A stretch of DNA of 64,000 nt from Pseudeuparius sepicola (GCA_963920635.1 OY987298.1:149146257-149210256), one strand, 5' to 3'; counted from the first letter of the stretch, positions 12,657 to 23,756 are shown. The notes: generated by a model from the letters alone, not told the origin. Translations and numbers: made by a program.

Positions 12657-13518
12657 TTATAGAGGTGGACTGTGAGTGCTAGTCGGTACCTCGTATCTTG
12701 GTTTCAAGGCATGAATACGCATTTCATGTTTTTTGACATTGCTATTGCAGAATGATTTGTAGTCACAACTAGCGCACTTGTATGACATATATGGGGAATT
12801 ACTGTGAAACTCAACTTTATGGATTTGCAAGGCTGCCTGATTATTCGCTTTGAAAGAACACTTTTGGCAAGCGAAGTTTTTTTCATGCATCGAGTTAATG
12901 TGTCGTTTCAAATCCCCCCTATGAAATGTGTGAAAATCGCAATAAGGACATTTGGAAGGGTCTCCATCTTTGACATTATGTTTACTATAGAGGTGTGCTC
13001 TGAGTGTTGGCTGGGACTTGCAAGAATACTCGCATATTTGGCAACTAAATTCTGCTTTGAGGGCATGAATCCTGTTTTCATGTTGTTTGATATTGCTCTT
13101 GTAGAATGAACTGAAGTCACACTTAGGGCACTTGTGAGGTTTACATTCGGAATCACTGTGAGCCTCTGCTTGGTGCATTAGCAACCTTGATAGAGTATTA
13201 ACTTTAAATGAGCACTGTTTGCAACTGAAGTTTTTCTCGTGTTTGATTCTGATATGCTTCTTAAGGTCTCCCTTAAAAAATGTCTGATGAGGACAGTATT
13301 GACATTTCAGTGGCTGCTCGTCTTTGATGTTGTGTTTCTTATAGAGGTGTGATTTGTATGTCTGTGGTTTCTTGCAAGAGAACTGGCAAAATTCGCAGCC
13401 AATTGGTCTATCGGGAGCACACACTATCTTTTTGTTTAGTTTGATTTCATGCTTTTTGTCTGAACTGTCATCGCAAGGACCTCCAGCATCAGTATTCTGA
13501 GTTTTATCTTTGAAGCCA
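12657..13518 (-). CDS. C2H2 zinc-finger protein, 8 fingers, 3' truncated
   Basis: The exon starts after TTTTGCAG at 13519-13522 in the family phase. It encodes 286 residues: an acidic leader (SGFKDKTQNTDAGG), a basic stretch and eight complete C-x2-C-x12-H-x4-H fingers. The first finger type (CEFCQFSCKKPQTYKSH) is shared with the 44.5, 48 and 57 kb members, so this copy belongs to a second leader subtype. At about 12690 a net deletion of about 26 bp removes the cysteines of the ninth finger and shifts the frame into PTSTHSPPL and a stop. A truncated protein could still be made, but loss of the tail suggests a decaying gene. Confidence 0.75.
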
Positions 13519-13649
13519 CTGCAAAAGAAAACACTATTGTTAAATAAGAACATTGCTGTAGGAAATACACACAAATGAGCTTATTACTCATAATGTAAAC
13601 GCACAGTGCAAGATCTTTGTAGTAAAAAATGTGCATATATTCAGAGCTT

Positions 13650-13890
13650 TGAAAGATCGCGCCAAAAAATATCTAGATCATAGATCAGATAATTTTTTAA
13701 AAAAGATCTAAGATCGTTTAAAAATAGATCTCTTCATACAAAAACGATCTTAGATCAAAGATTGTCTAAAAATGATCTGTTTAAAAAAGATCATTTTATC
13801 TAAGATCCTTTAAATGATATAAGACCTTCTACACGATCTAAGATCTTCTAAACGATCTAAGATCTTCTAAACGACCTAAGGTCTTTTAAA
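13650..13890. repeat. GATC-rich degenerate tandem repeat
   Basis: Short units built on CTAAGATC and GATCTTAGATC recur; the clearest stretch has an 18-bp period (ACGATCTAAGATCTTCTA repeated with few changes around 13825-13885). It lies just upstream of the 12657-13518 exon's intron. Nearby, 14026-14045 is a TTACGTAA-based palindrome. Confidence 0.75.
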
Positions 13891-14760
13891 ATATACATGT
13901 AAAAATTCATGATAATAGTTAATATATACATACTTTTCCTAATTTTGACATACTTAGTAGAAAGTGACATCTTTCAAAACCGGAGCAAGTGCAATTTTAC
14001 ATAACTAGTTGTGAAAAGTGAAATTTTACGTAACTGGTTACGTAAAGTTACTTCCCTAACTGAACTGGTTACGTAATCAATCAGTTGATATACCTATGGA
14101 GAATGCGCCGGCGCCATACCAGATCTTTCTTGGAAAAGATCTTAGATCGTTGTTACGATGGCGCTCATCTAATCATATTTTGATTATAAACTTTGCATCT
14201 AAATTTCAAATTAACCCTGTTAATTTTTTCTGATATGAGGGTGCACTCATGAAAAGTGAAACACAGATTCAATATAAAAAACGTAGTAATTTCTACCATG
14301 GGGAAAATATTAAAAAATGTTTCTTCGAAGAGCTTCTAAAATTAATTCATATTAGCTTGAATTTTTGTTGGAATGTTCTGAAAGTCGATATACCTACTCT
14401 AGTATTTAAGCCCTCTGAATAAAATAACATTTGGAATGACTTACCTGAAATTATAGTTTTTTTTAAACATTGAACAAATAAAGAAGCTTACATTGAAGGT
14501 GTTTACAATCTAAACCAAAGAGAAAATTAAATATATCTTTATTGCTAACTATAGAAGAACATAACATTAATTGATATAAGTTTGAGATCTTAAGTAAATA
14601 AACACATAGGGTACAAGCAACATTTTGTCATAAAGATTGTTGCATTTGGATTAGCAAAAGGCCAAAAAATAACTAAATAATAGCTAGCTCCGGGCTTTCG
14701 AATCTCACTGCCAACAATCAGGATTGGTCCAACAACAACAACCTTATTACTTTTGTAATA

Positions 14761-15233
14761 AAGGGTGGGCCATAATGTAGTGACATTTTGTGAAGTCTAA
14801 TAATTTTGCCTCTGAAAAAACTTTAGGTTAGTTTTTGGTGTTGTTCAATCGAAAAACTAAAAAAAAATGGGTTGCAAAAAATATAGGGTGTACCAAAGTT
14901 AAAATAACTAGCTAAAAAACTTAATAACAAGGGAAACTAACTTAATAATAATATCAAATAGCCTAATTTTTACAAATTGTGTCTAAAAGATGACGTCCTT
15001 CTCTTCTTGAAGATTCTTCTACTCTAGACACCATATTTCGCATAGCACTATGCACCATTAAAGTAACTTTACATAGTTATTTTTTTATTAAAATCGTTTT
15101 TTACTCTGGTACACTCTGTATTTTTTGCAATACAATTTTTTTTTAGTTTTTCTATCGAACCATACCAAAAACTAACCTAAATTTTTCAGAGGCAAATTTA
15201 TTACAAAATGTCACTACATTATGGGCCACCCTT
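14761..15233. mobile_element. MITE, TA target duplication, long inverted repeats
   Basis: Ends AAGGGTGGGCCATAATGTAG and its inverse lie between TA dinucleotides. Arms of roughly 150 bp include TTAGTTTTTGGT and AACTAAAAAAAAAT. Internal sequence is non-coding. A Tc1/mariner-type origin is inferred from the TA duplication. The paired copy is at 19332-19807. Confidence 0.85.
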
Positions 15234-15750
15234 TATAATGTAAAAACTTCTGGTCCAACAAAAATGGTGTTTTTATTGTTCTTGAACCAGCTTAGAATGT
15301 TGGAATCAAGATTGACAGCCGTTGTGCCTCTTTGTATTCCATCACTCACTTAGGTAATATTTGAAGAAATTCAAATATAATAATAATAACTATTACTACA
15401 AAACTATAGGTTTTGTATTACCTACTTACATTACCTTACAGTGCAATGATCTTTACAAAATATAATCATATTCCTATCCTGTATCATAGTAAAATTATAA
15501 ATTGTAAAAACTCAAGTGTAAAATATGTATCTACACCATATACCTATAGCAACCTATACCGCGCAAAATGTCTTAGTTGTTTTATGCAAAATGGAAATTA
15601 TTTCAATTCAAAGTACAAAATACGTCCAAGATTTTTTTTGGTTGTGATTTTACATTGTTGCATTCAGGAAACGAAGCAGTTAACTAGGTTGAGAAATTAT
15701 ACAACTTAATCAAACAACATATTTTAATCTTCATAAAGAGAAATAATATA

Positions 15751-15931
15751 CAGTGAAACCTCTCCTTGCGGACACCTCTATTAAGTGGACACCTCCTTTA
15801 AACGGACATGTTTTTTTTTTTGTATTTAATTTCATTTTGTTGTTTTTCTATGCACTCTATTCGGCGGACACCTCTAATAAGCGGACAAATCCAACGGAAC
15901 CGTGAGTGTCGGGTTATGAGAGATTTCACTG
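15751..15931. mobile_element. Pogo/Tigger-like MITE, 181 bp
   Basis: Ends CAGTGAAACCTCTCC and GAGAGATTTCACTG are flanked by TA. The interior repeats GCGGACACCTCTAATAAGCG-type text, typical of pogo-related elements. Copy 2 of the duplication has the unfilled TA site near 20429. Confidence 0.85.
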
Positions 15932-15942
15932 TAATCATTATT

Positions 15943-16232
15943 GTACAGGGTGATTAAGTTTTATTCTGCGACACTTCAGCAGGTGATAGAAAACTAAAAA
16001 ATAACCGCACTTTCTTCTATAAACTATATCATTTTAAGGCCTTATAAAAAAAATTTTGGACTTTATTGAATATTTACCAAACTAGTTGAGATATTTAAGT
16101 CATATTTGGTACACGTTATAACGGCATGGGTTAGCATAAAACCTGTTAATATCAAACACCTTGAAGTACCAGTGGCGTAGAAGTGGGTAATTAGTATAAT
16201 TGTTTTTTAGAAAAAAATGAACCACCTTGTAT
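15943..16232. mobile_element. Short element with cagggtg-type ends
   Basis: It runs from TACAGGGTGATTAAG to GAACCACCTTGTATA, imperfect inverted ends of about 12 bp. Non-coding. Boundaries are approximate. Confidence 0.45.
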
Positions 16233-16589
16233 AGCAATAAAATGTATTCAATTTCTTATGTAAATTTTAATTTTAAAGAAAAACGGCCTCTTGGTATTTT
16301 TTTGTGTGTGTCATGGTTTCATGGAAAATTTGATTTTTTGTATTATTTCGGGGTATTTCTGAAAAATTATCTAAAAATTTGCTCCATAAGTAACACTTAA
16401 AGTAGAAATAATGTGCTTGCAACTTTAAATAGAGTAACTTTTTCCAATAAACTTACCTATTTAAGGCTATATTTTTGAAGATACAAATCAAATTTGCTAT
16501 GAAACCATGACACATGAAAAAATGCTAAGAGAACGTTTTCGTTTACAATTAAAATTTACATAAGAAATTGGATACATTTTATTGCTATA
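16230..16589. mobile_element. MITE with about 90-bp inverted repeats
   Basis: Left TATAGCAATAAAATGTATTC and right GATACATTTTATTGCTATA are inverses. The match continues through TTTCTTATGTAAATTTTAAT and CATGGTTTCAT. No open frame of note. Confidence 0.7.
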
Positions 16590-16693
16590 GAGTAAAATAT
16601 TGATTTTGATTAATAAATTAGGCAGAGAAATGCTCACAGAGGCTACACAATTAAAAAATATATATACCTACCTTTGGATATTACGGTAATATC

Positions 16694-16952
16694 CTTGTTT
16701 ATGGATACTCTAGTTAGCCAATATCTAACACTGACATATGGACATGACAGAAATATAGTAGATACAGGGGACAGATTTTGCAAAAAAATAAAGTTGGCCA
16801 GCAGTTTTTTGGTAGATTTTAATAGTAGAAAATTAGTAGACAATGACTGGGCCACTCTAATTTTTGGCTCCATCTGTTGCTGGTATCCAATATTGCTCTC
16901 GTATCCTTATGACTCTGTCACACATTGGCTAACTAGGGATTCCATAAACAAG
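16694..16952. mobile_element. MITE, 259 bp, 9-bp target duplication
   Basis: Inverted ends of 29 bp (CTTGTTTATGGA ... CTAGTTAGCCAAT, about three mismatches) are flanked by GGTAATATC on both sides (16685-16693 and 16953-16961). The paralogous flank near 23890 has a single GGTAATATC without the insert. A 9-bp duplication suggests a Mutator-like mobilising transposase. Confidence 0.85.
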
Positions 16953-16961
16953 GGTAATATC

Positions 16962-17220
16962 TATTAAAACTATTAAAAAAACAAACAAGTGACAAGCAAT
17001 CTAGTGACACTTAATTCTAAACAACTTTTCTCTGTAACCTTAAAAAATGTATCTTACTGCTTATCATTTAATTTGGTAATTCGCTTTAATGCCTTAGCAA
17101 TGCCAGCAGAGAAAGGAGAAAGCAATTGTTACCAAACAGATAAGAGCAGCAAAAAACACAATATTTTTATCAAATGTTGAGTTTCTAATTGCCATTTTTG
17201 TTGTGTGATTTCCGTTTTAT
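16962..17220 (-). repeat. Family 3' flank block
   Basis: Matches 23895-24150 closely (AAACAAGTGACAAGCAA, AGCAGAGAAAGGAGAAAGCA). It lies directly downstream of the 17385-18339 exon. Confidence 0.7.
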
Positions 17221-17384
17221 TCATGTTTTTCCTTATCATTTAAACTCGAGATATTATCATGTTTCTTAATCTCATGCTTTCTTAGACATGTTTTTTTTCT
17301 GAGTTACATAGGAACACTTGTTGCAAATAAAAATATCTTGCTTCCCATGTACTTTTTCTATGTGCCGTCTAATTTGAGCATTAT
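17221..17384 (-). pseudogene. Frameshifted C-terminal fingers of the third exon
   Basis: This retains the wording of the last two fingers of the 24162-25218 member (TLDNAQIRRHIEKVH, QDIFICNKCSYVTQKK), but out of frame with the main exon after a 16-bp deletion. A further one-base difference lies in a T run around 17290. It ends near the same GAATAAAAC as its paralog. Confidence 0.75.
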
Positions 17385-18339
17385 CTAAAGTGTGGTAGAC
17401 ACAGTGCGGACATCTTTTATATTATGTTTCATATCGAGGTGTGCTTTGAGTGTTGGTTGGGACTTGCAAGAATACTCGCATATTTTGCAACTAAATCTTG
17501 GTTTCAATGCATGAATATTCATTTCATGTCGTTTGACACTCCTCTTGTGGAATGACTTGAAGTCACAACTAACACACTCGTATGGCATACACGAGGAATC
17601 ACTGTGAATCTCAACTTGATGCTTTTGCAAGGCTCCCTGATTATTCGCTTTGAAAGAACACTTTTCGCAAGCGAAGTTTTTTTCGTGCATCCAGTTAATA
17701 TGCGAATTCAAATCCCCCTTATGGAATGTGTGAAAATCGCAATGCCGGCATTTGAAAGGCTCCCCATCTTTGACATTGTGTTTCTTATAGAGGTGAGCTT
17801 TGAGTGGTGGTTCGGACTTGCAAGAATACTCGCATATTTTGCAACTAAATCTTGGTTTCGAGGCATGAACACTCATTTCATGTCGTTTGACACAGATCTT
17901 GTAGAATGATTTGTAGTCACAACTAGCACACTTGTATGGCGTACATGAGGAATCACTGTGGGCATCAAATTGATGCTTTTGCAAGGCTATCTGATTATTC
18001 ACTTTGAAAGGACACTTTTGGCAAGTGAAGTTTTTTTCGTGCATCGAGTTATTATGCGATTTCAAATGCCTCTTATGAAATGTGTGATAATCGCAATGTG
18101 GGCATTTGAATGGCTCCCCATCTTTGACATTATGTTTCTTATAGAGGTGTGCTTTGAGTGTTGGTCGGGACTTGCAAGAATACTCACATATTTTGCAACT
18201 AAATCTTGGTTTCAAGGTATCTACACTCATTTCATGTTTGACACTGAGCTTGTAGAAAGATTTGTCATGCTTTTTGTCTGAACTTTCATCGCAGATAGGA
18301 CCTCCAGCATCAGCATCCTGATTTCCAAAATCAATGTCA
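17385..18339 (-). CDS. C2H2 zinc-finger protein, 9 fingers, frameshifted end
   Basis: The exon opens after CCTTTGCAG (acceptor 18340-18343) with the family phase: acidic leader SDIDFGNQDADAGG, a remnant finger without cysteines (KSFYKLSVKHEMSVD), then nine complete fingers. It is almost line-for-line parallel to 24162-25218. It keeps a finger (CVSCDFKSFHKRSVKRH) that the other copy lost and lacks 16 bp (between repeated ACAT) that the other keeps. That deletion ends the frame in VRTVSTTL. DNA binding in the nucleus is inferred. Possibly expressed as a shortened protein, possibly a young pseudogene. Confidence 0.8.
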
Positions 18340-18523
18340 CTGCAAAGGAAGGAACTATTGTTAAATAAGAACATTTTCTGTAGGGGATACACATGTAAGA
18401 ACTTATCATCGATAATGCAGAAGACCAGTACAAAATGTTTGGGGTAAAAAATATACGATAAATAAATATAAATTCAAAATCTCCAGCCAAAAGTTTTTAT
18501 TAATAAATTGCAAAGACCAAAAA

Positions 18524-18703
18524 CGTTGACTGACGTATTAATAAGACTTCTCATGGCTATAGTTTCATGTCCTGGAAAGTAGATGGCGCCTATGGTCAAC
18601 AATGTATTTTGCATTGTATTTCGTCTCCGGGAAGCGCATGGTGATCCAGAGAACTGTCAAACATGACAACCGTGAGCAGTCTTTATTAATACGTCAGTCA
18701 ACG
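18524..18703. mobile_element. MITE, about 180 bp, CCAAAA target duplication
   Basis: Ends CGTTGACTGACGTATTAATA and the inverse lie between CCAAAA repeats (18517-18522, 18704-18709). The paralogous intron at about 25410 reads GACCAAAATACTTAGG with no insert. Confidence 0.85.
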
Positions 18704-18784
18704 CCAAAATACTTAGGTAGTGTCTGACCTGGACCAACACTATACAGGGTATATACAGTGTGTCCGCGTAATCGGCCCTTTTGA

Positions 18785-18897
18785 AGCCCTTTGGTGTGCT
18801 CTGAGTGTTGGTTGGGACTTGCAAGAATACATGTTGTTTGATATTGCTCTTGTAGAATGAACTGAAGTCACAACTAGCACATTTATGTGGCATACAT
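18785..18897 (-). pseudogene. Zinc-finger scrap at a duplication breakpoint
   Basis: One finger start (HKCASCDFSSFYKSNIKQH) is joined to a piece of a CKSQPTL finger with sequence missing between. It abuts copy 2 of the segmental duplication at GAAGAGCTTC. The closest wording is in the 12657-13518 exon. Confidence 0.75.
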
Positions 18898-20445
18898 GAA
18901 GAGCTTCTAAAATTAATTCATATTAGCTTGAATTTTTGTTGGAATGTTCTGAAAGTCGATATACCTACTCTAGTATTTAATCCCTCTGAATAAAATAACA
19001 TTTGGAATAACTTACCTGAAATTATAGTTTTTTTAAACATTGAACAAATAAAGAAGCTCACATTGAAGGTGTTTACAATCTAAACCAAAGAGAAAATTAA
19101 ATATATCTTTATTGCTAACTATAGAAGAACATAACATTAATTGATATAAGTTGGAGATCTTAAGTAAATAAACACATAGGGTACAAGCAACATTTTGTCA
19201 TAAAGATTGTTGCATTTGGATTAGCAAGAGACCAAAAAATAACTAAGTAATAGCTTAGCTCCAGCCTGTTGAATATCACCGCCAACAATCAGGATTGGTC
19301 CAACAACAACAACCTTATTACTTTTGTAATAAAGGGTGGGCCATAATGTAGTGATATTTTGTGAAATCTAATAATTTTGCCTCTGAAAAAACTTTAGGTT
19401 AGTTTTTGGTGTTGTTCAATCGAAAAACTAAAAATAAATTGGGTTGCAAAAAAATATAGGGTGTACCAAAGCAAAAACGATTTCAATCAAAATATGGAAT
19501 TCAAAAAACTTAATAATAATAACAGATAGCCTAATTTTTACAAATTGTGTCCTAAAAGATGATGTCCTTCTCTTCTTGAACATTCTTCTACTCTAGACAC
19601 CATATTTCGCATTAGCACTATGCAACATTAATAATGTAACTTTACATAGTTATTTTTTTATTAAAATCGTTTTTTACTCTGGTACAATTATTACAAATTG
19701 CAATACAATTTTTTTTTAGTTTTTCTATCGAACCATACCAAAAACTAACCTAATTTTTTTCAGAGTTAAATTTATTACAAAATGTCACTACATTATGGGC
19801 CACCCTTTATAATGTAATAACTTCTGGTCCAACAAAAATGGTGTTTTTATTGTTCTTCAACCAGCTTAGAATGTTGGAATCAAGATTGACAGCCGTTGTG
19901 CCTCTTTGTATTCCATCACTCACTTAGGTAATATTTGAAGAAATTCAAATATAATAATAATAACTATTACTACAAAACTATCTACCTACTTACATTACCC
20001 TACAGTGCAATGATCTTTACAGAATATAAAATAACATAGGTATATCATATTCCTATCCTGTATCATAATAAAATTTTAAATTGTAAAAACTCAAGTGTGA
20101 AATATGTATCTACACCATATACCTATAGAAACCTATACCGCGCAAAACAGACGTCGACCGGGGGAATAATTTGGCAGCCATTTTTAACCCTGAATGAGGT
20201 GGGAAATTTGAAGTAATTTATATGGGTCGGTTATATAAATAATGTAATGTCTTAGTTGTCGTTTTATGTAAAATGGGAATTATTTTAGTTCAAAGCAACA
20301 TACGTCAAAGATTTTTGTTGGTTTTAATTTTAAATTGTTGCATTCGGAAACGAAGCAGTTCACTAGGTTGAGAAATTATACAACTTAATCAAAACAACAT
20401 GTTTTAATTATCATAAAGAGAACTAATATAATTATTATTGTACAT
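18898..20445. repeat. Segmental duplication, copy 2
   Basis: Partner of 14327-15946. It lacks the pogo-like MITE but has about 90 extra bp near 20148-20250 (around GACGTCGACCGGGGG). The leader intron (18986-19015) is only 30 bp between GTAAGT and TTCAG, below normal insect intron size. Confidence 0.85.
19332..19807. mobile_element. MITE, TA target duplication, second copy
   Basis: Paralog of 14761-15233, duplicated along with its flanks. Small internal indels distinguish the two. Confidence 0.85.
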
Positions 20446-21170
20446 TATACCCTCAGAAAAATAAAAAATATGAAATGGCATCTGTAGAATGTTTGTAAGC
20501 GGTAGCACTTTTTATACTCTATTATTTATTTACTAGTTAAAGTTTAACAGCGTTGCCAATAATTCATAATGAAAAACTTATTTCTCTGCTAAATTAAAAT
20601 AATCTTCAAGATCAAATTGCAAATAATAGTTTTTCAACAGTGGTTTCTGTTGTATGTAGGGACTAGGGACATACCCAATCAGTTGCAAATACGTTTGCTT
20701 TGAAGTAAATAATGTTAGATAGTACCTAGGTGTATGATATTTATGTATTGATGAGATAAGGTCTGCCTGACTAATAGGTGAATCTAGTATTTATAATTAT
20801 CTAGACACTTATTAGGCAGTATTTCTATACTACATGTAGTACTTTAATCTGTAATACAACTAAGAAAACAATAATATACCTACAATTACCAATACCAATC
20901 GCACAATCTGACAAACGCGCAAATCGGTCAAGTGTGTGCCTCACCTTGTGTTTGACATAACTGGTGCTGTGTCTTTTAGAAGCAATTTTTCGCTGTTTTT
21001 AAGTGTTTCTTAAGTATTCGTCGGTTTAAAATGCTTATATACAGACAATTAAGTTATACGTTATGGGCAAAAAAAGTGTATTCTTTGCAAATCAAGCAAC
21101 TCGCCAAAGGAGGTTACATACCATGCATAAGTACATAGGCGTACCTAGTGCGGAGCACGGTAAAAGATAC
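20446..21170. other. Gene-free AT-rich interval
   Basis: No family block, inverted repeat or convincing open frame was seen. Confidence 0.5.
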
Positions 21171-21470
21171 CTTTACCACCTGAGAGATAATAATTCTCAA
21201 CATGGGTATAAAACGAAAGGGCTCGACGGGTAGAAAACAATAAGGTGAATGACGTCATAATAAATCTAATATGGCGGCCTCCCCAAGACGGCGGATTGCC
21301 TAATTCTTTACAACATCCTCGACATGGGTATCGAATGAAAGGATTTGAAAAGTAGAAAACGATAAGGTGACTGAAGTCATACTAAATCCAATAGGGCGGA
21401 TGCTCGATGGCCCAAGATGGCGGACTAAATTTCTTTACCACCCTTCTGAGATGGGAATCAAATAGGTACC
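21171..21470. repeat. Imperfect tandem repeat, about 130 bp, 2.3 copies
   Basis: Units start at 21171, 21306 and 21433 with CTTTAC(C/A)AC and share ACATGGGTAT, GTAGAAAAC(A/G)ATAAGGTGA and a CAAGA(C/T)GGCGGA motif. Richer in GC than the neighbours. Confidence 0.75.
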
Positions 21471-21484
21471 TTCTAAAAGAGCAC

Positions 21485-21925
21485 AAAATAAAATAAATAA
21501 TAAAAAAACCTTTTTAAAAACAAGCGTTTATTTAAGTAAACCATTTACTAAAACGGATAAAATAAGTTTAGGTTTTCGTTAAGATAATTCAATGCGAAAC
21601 TGCGACAAGCTTTTTTAAATCAAAAAGCTTGTCGCGCAAACTGTACAGAAAATATATTCTTTGGCATATACTTGCTTATCAACCAATCACTGTCCGATAA
21701 AATTAATTGGTACCTACTTTTATGAACATTTCGCGCGACGATCTTTTTGATTTAAAAAAGCTTCCGGCAGTGTGGCATTGAATTATCTTAACGAAAACCT
21801 AAACTCGTTGACTAAAGGTTTAAATCTTCACCCAACGCTAAACTTATTTTATCCGTTTTAGTTCATGGCTTAAATAAAAGCTTGTTATTTTTAAAAAGTT
21901 TTTATTTTTTATTTTTTTTATATTG
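21485..21925. mobile_element. Fold-back element
   Basis: Inverted arms (AAAACGGATAAAATAAGTTTA near 21552 against TAAACTTATTTTATCCGTTTT near 21839; GGTTTTCGTTAAGATAATTC against GAATTATCTTAACGAAAACC) enclose a core with AAAGCTTGTCGCGC-type text. Right-arm sequence has extra bases. Confidence 0.75.
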
Positions 21926-22447
21926 TGTTCGCCGAACAATCCCCAACTAGTAACTGTCAATAACATTGATAAGTATGAATTTTAGAATTGACGCGTACTA
22001 GTTGGACCTGGGGTTATACTTTAATTTTTATAAAAAAAAAATTGAGACATATAAAGGCAAATATATTTTTTCCTATTTTTATAACTATTTTAAAAAAATA
22101 AGAGGTACGCCACTACCCTGTAATCGTTAGCACCAGATCTGTCACCCGAACTGTAAACATTATTTTTTTTATTATGGGAACAAACTTGCCGATACAAAGC
22201 CAGTTCTACGTTTTTTATTTTTCTGAGATTATACCTTATACAATAGAAAAAAAAACACGAAAATATTTTTAATTACCTAAGATTTTCATACACTATTACT
22301 TGGGATATATATTTCTTTGGATAGTTTTATTAATAATAACCTATTTTCCAGGAATAAATAAAATAAAAAATACAAGCAAAAGAAAACTTGGTAACTTCAA
22401 CTTCTACCACTTTAATGTTTTATTCAAAAATGCAAGTGAACTGATTT
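21926..22447. other. AT-rich interval, nothing recognised
   Basis: Contains A/T runs only; no coding or repeat signal. Confidence 0.5.
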
Positions 22448-22749
22448 CTAATTAAGCTCTTCTTTGATAAGCTTCAATAATTTTGCTGGCGGTGATCTGC
22501 AGTTAACAGGTTTACTTGTTGCTGCTGTTTGCATTTCTTTGGTTAATTCTATTTGCTCCAGAAATGCGGCTCTCTTCGTTGTATCGAGAATTGCAATGTT
22601 TCCATTTTCCTCATCTCCATGAGTTACTTCTTGAACCGGAATGAATTGCTTTGGTGATCTTACCAATTCTGACTCCACTGCTTCTTCGGTTAGGTTTCTA
22701 GATGGTAGACCACCACTTTTCGCGTTCTTTCGTGTTGCATTAAAAAATC
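22448..22749 (-). CDS. Orphan coding-like terminal exon, unrecognised
   Basis: A minus-strand frame of about 100 codons runs from a possible acceptor (GATGAACAG at 22750-22758) to a stop at 22448. It encodes a charged, hydrophilic peptide with ATRKNAKSGGLPSRNL, EAVESELVRSP, a helical-looking TTKRAAFLEQIELTKEMQ and a lysine-rich end (KLLKLIKEELN). Composition is protein-like and unlike neighbouring AT-rich noise. No zinc-binding motif is present. It could be the end of a Myb/SANT-like or other transposon-associated regulator, but I do not recognise it. No upstream exon was found. Confidence 0.4.
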
Positions 22750-23093
22750 CTGTTCATCAAAATGAATAAAACATGCATACATAGACTCTTTCCAGAGAAC
22801 ATTATTGTCGATGACACCTGTAGAGTACTAAGCCACTTTCTAAATTTAGTTTCTTCTCTTGAAAACCTAAAAATCAGCAAGAAATCAGAAAATATCAATG
22901 AAAAAGCAATATTATTTGGCAACAATTATACCTATTTACTTACCAATGGAATATAATTTCACAATCTGGATGTAAAATCCTCTTTGAATTCGCAAATCTC
23001 GTAAATATGAAAACGAAAAGCTATTAGCAATATATAAAATTACAAAATATAAAAGAAAAAATCACAAAATATAAAAGAAAAAATCGCAATTAA

Positions 23094-23429
23094 GAGGGGG
23101 TTGCCGACAGCGAAAGTGACAGTAGATTTCGTATTTTTTTAAGTTGTATAGCATAAAATCTAATAACATTTTACCTGGCAAAAATTTAGTACAAACATCT
23201 CTGTCTTCATTTTAATCATAAGATATTACAAGCAGTGTTTTGTTTTATAGGTTATGAAAACCTTGGGAAAAATAATAATTCCAGTGCATATGCTTTTAAG
23301 ATCTTATGATTAAAATGAAGACAGAGATGTTTGTACTAAATTTTTGCCAGGTAAAATGTTATTAGATTTTATGCTATACAACTTAAAAAAATACGAAATC
23401 TAACGTCATTTTCTGTCAGCAACCCCCTC
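23094..23429. mobile_element. MITE with TTAA target duplication, 336 bp
   Basis: TTAA at 23090-23093 and 23430-23433 flank ends GAGGGGGTTGC and GCAACCCCCTC. The arms are about 130 bp and nearly perfect (TTCATTTTAATCATAAGAT against ATCTTATGATTAAAATGAA). TTAA duplication points to piggyBac-type mobilisation. Confidence 0.9.
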
Positions 23430-23756
23430 TTAAAAACTAAAAATGCATCTTTCAAAAAATAAGCATGTCATGGTGACGTTTGTGATTTTACCGACCCCTT
23501 CAAAAAGTATAAGGCAATTTCATTCATACAGTATAAAAAATTTAAACAAGGAATACACTAGCCACCATTCAAACTGCCAATATAGGGTTAAAAATGGCTG
23601 CGAATTTCATTTCTTTTCGATCCCTGTGCCTTGCCGTGCGCAATAGGGCCAAAAGCGGTATATGTTAATATACAGGTATGTGATCTACACATACTTTCAA
23701 GAAATTTAAAAGCCTACTACACTAATTTGAAAGGATATGGACAAGTATTACTAAGA

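Larger units (their letters stand above)
14327..15946. repeat. Segmental duplication, copy 1
   Basis: From GAAGAGCTTCTAAAATT to ATTATTGTACA this block runs nearly unchanged alongside 18898-20445, apart from insertions. It contains leader-exon sequence: donor CAGGTAAGT at about 14442, then acceptor TTATTCAG only some 30 bp on. The intron has shrunk from 56 bp and is probably non-functional. It also carries one MITE shared with copy 2 and one private MITE. Confidence 0.85.

Noticed and set aside
17604..18281. Long plus-strand frames opposite the zinc-finger exons
   Set aside because: Antisense shadows that recur at the same place opposite each finger module; they follow from the finger codons.
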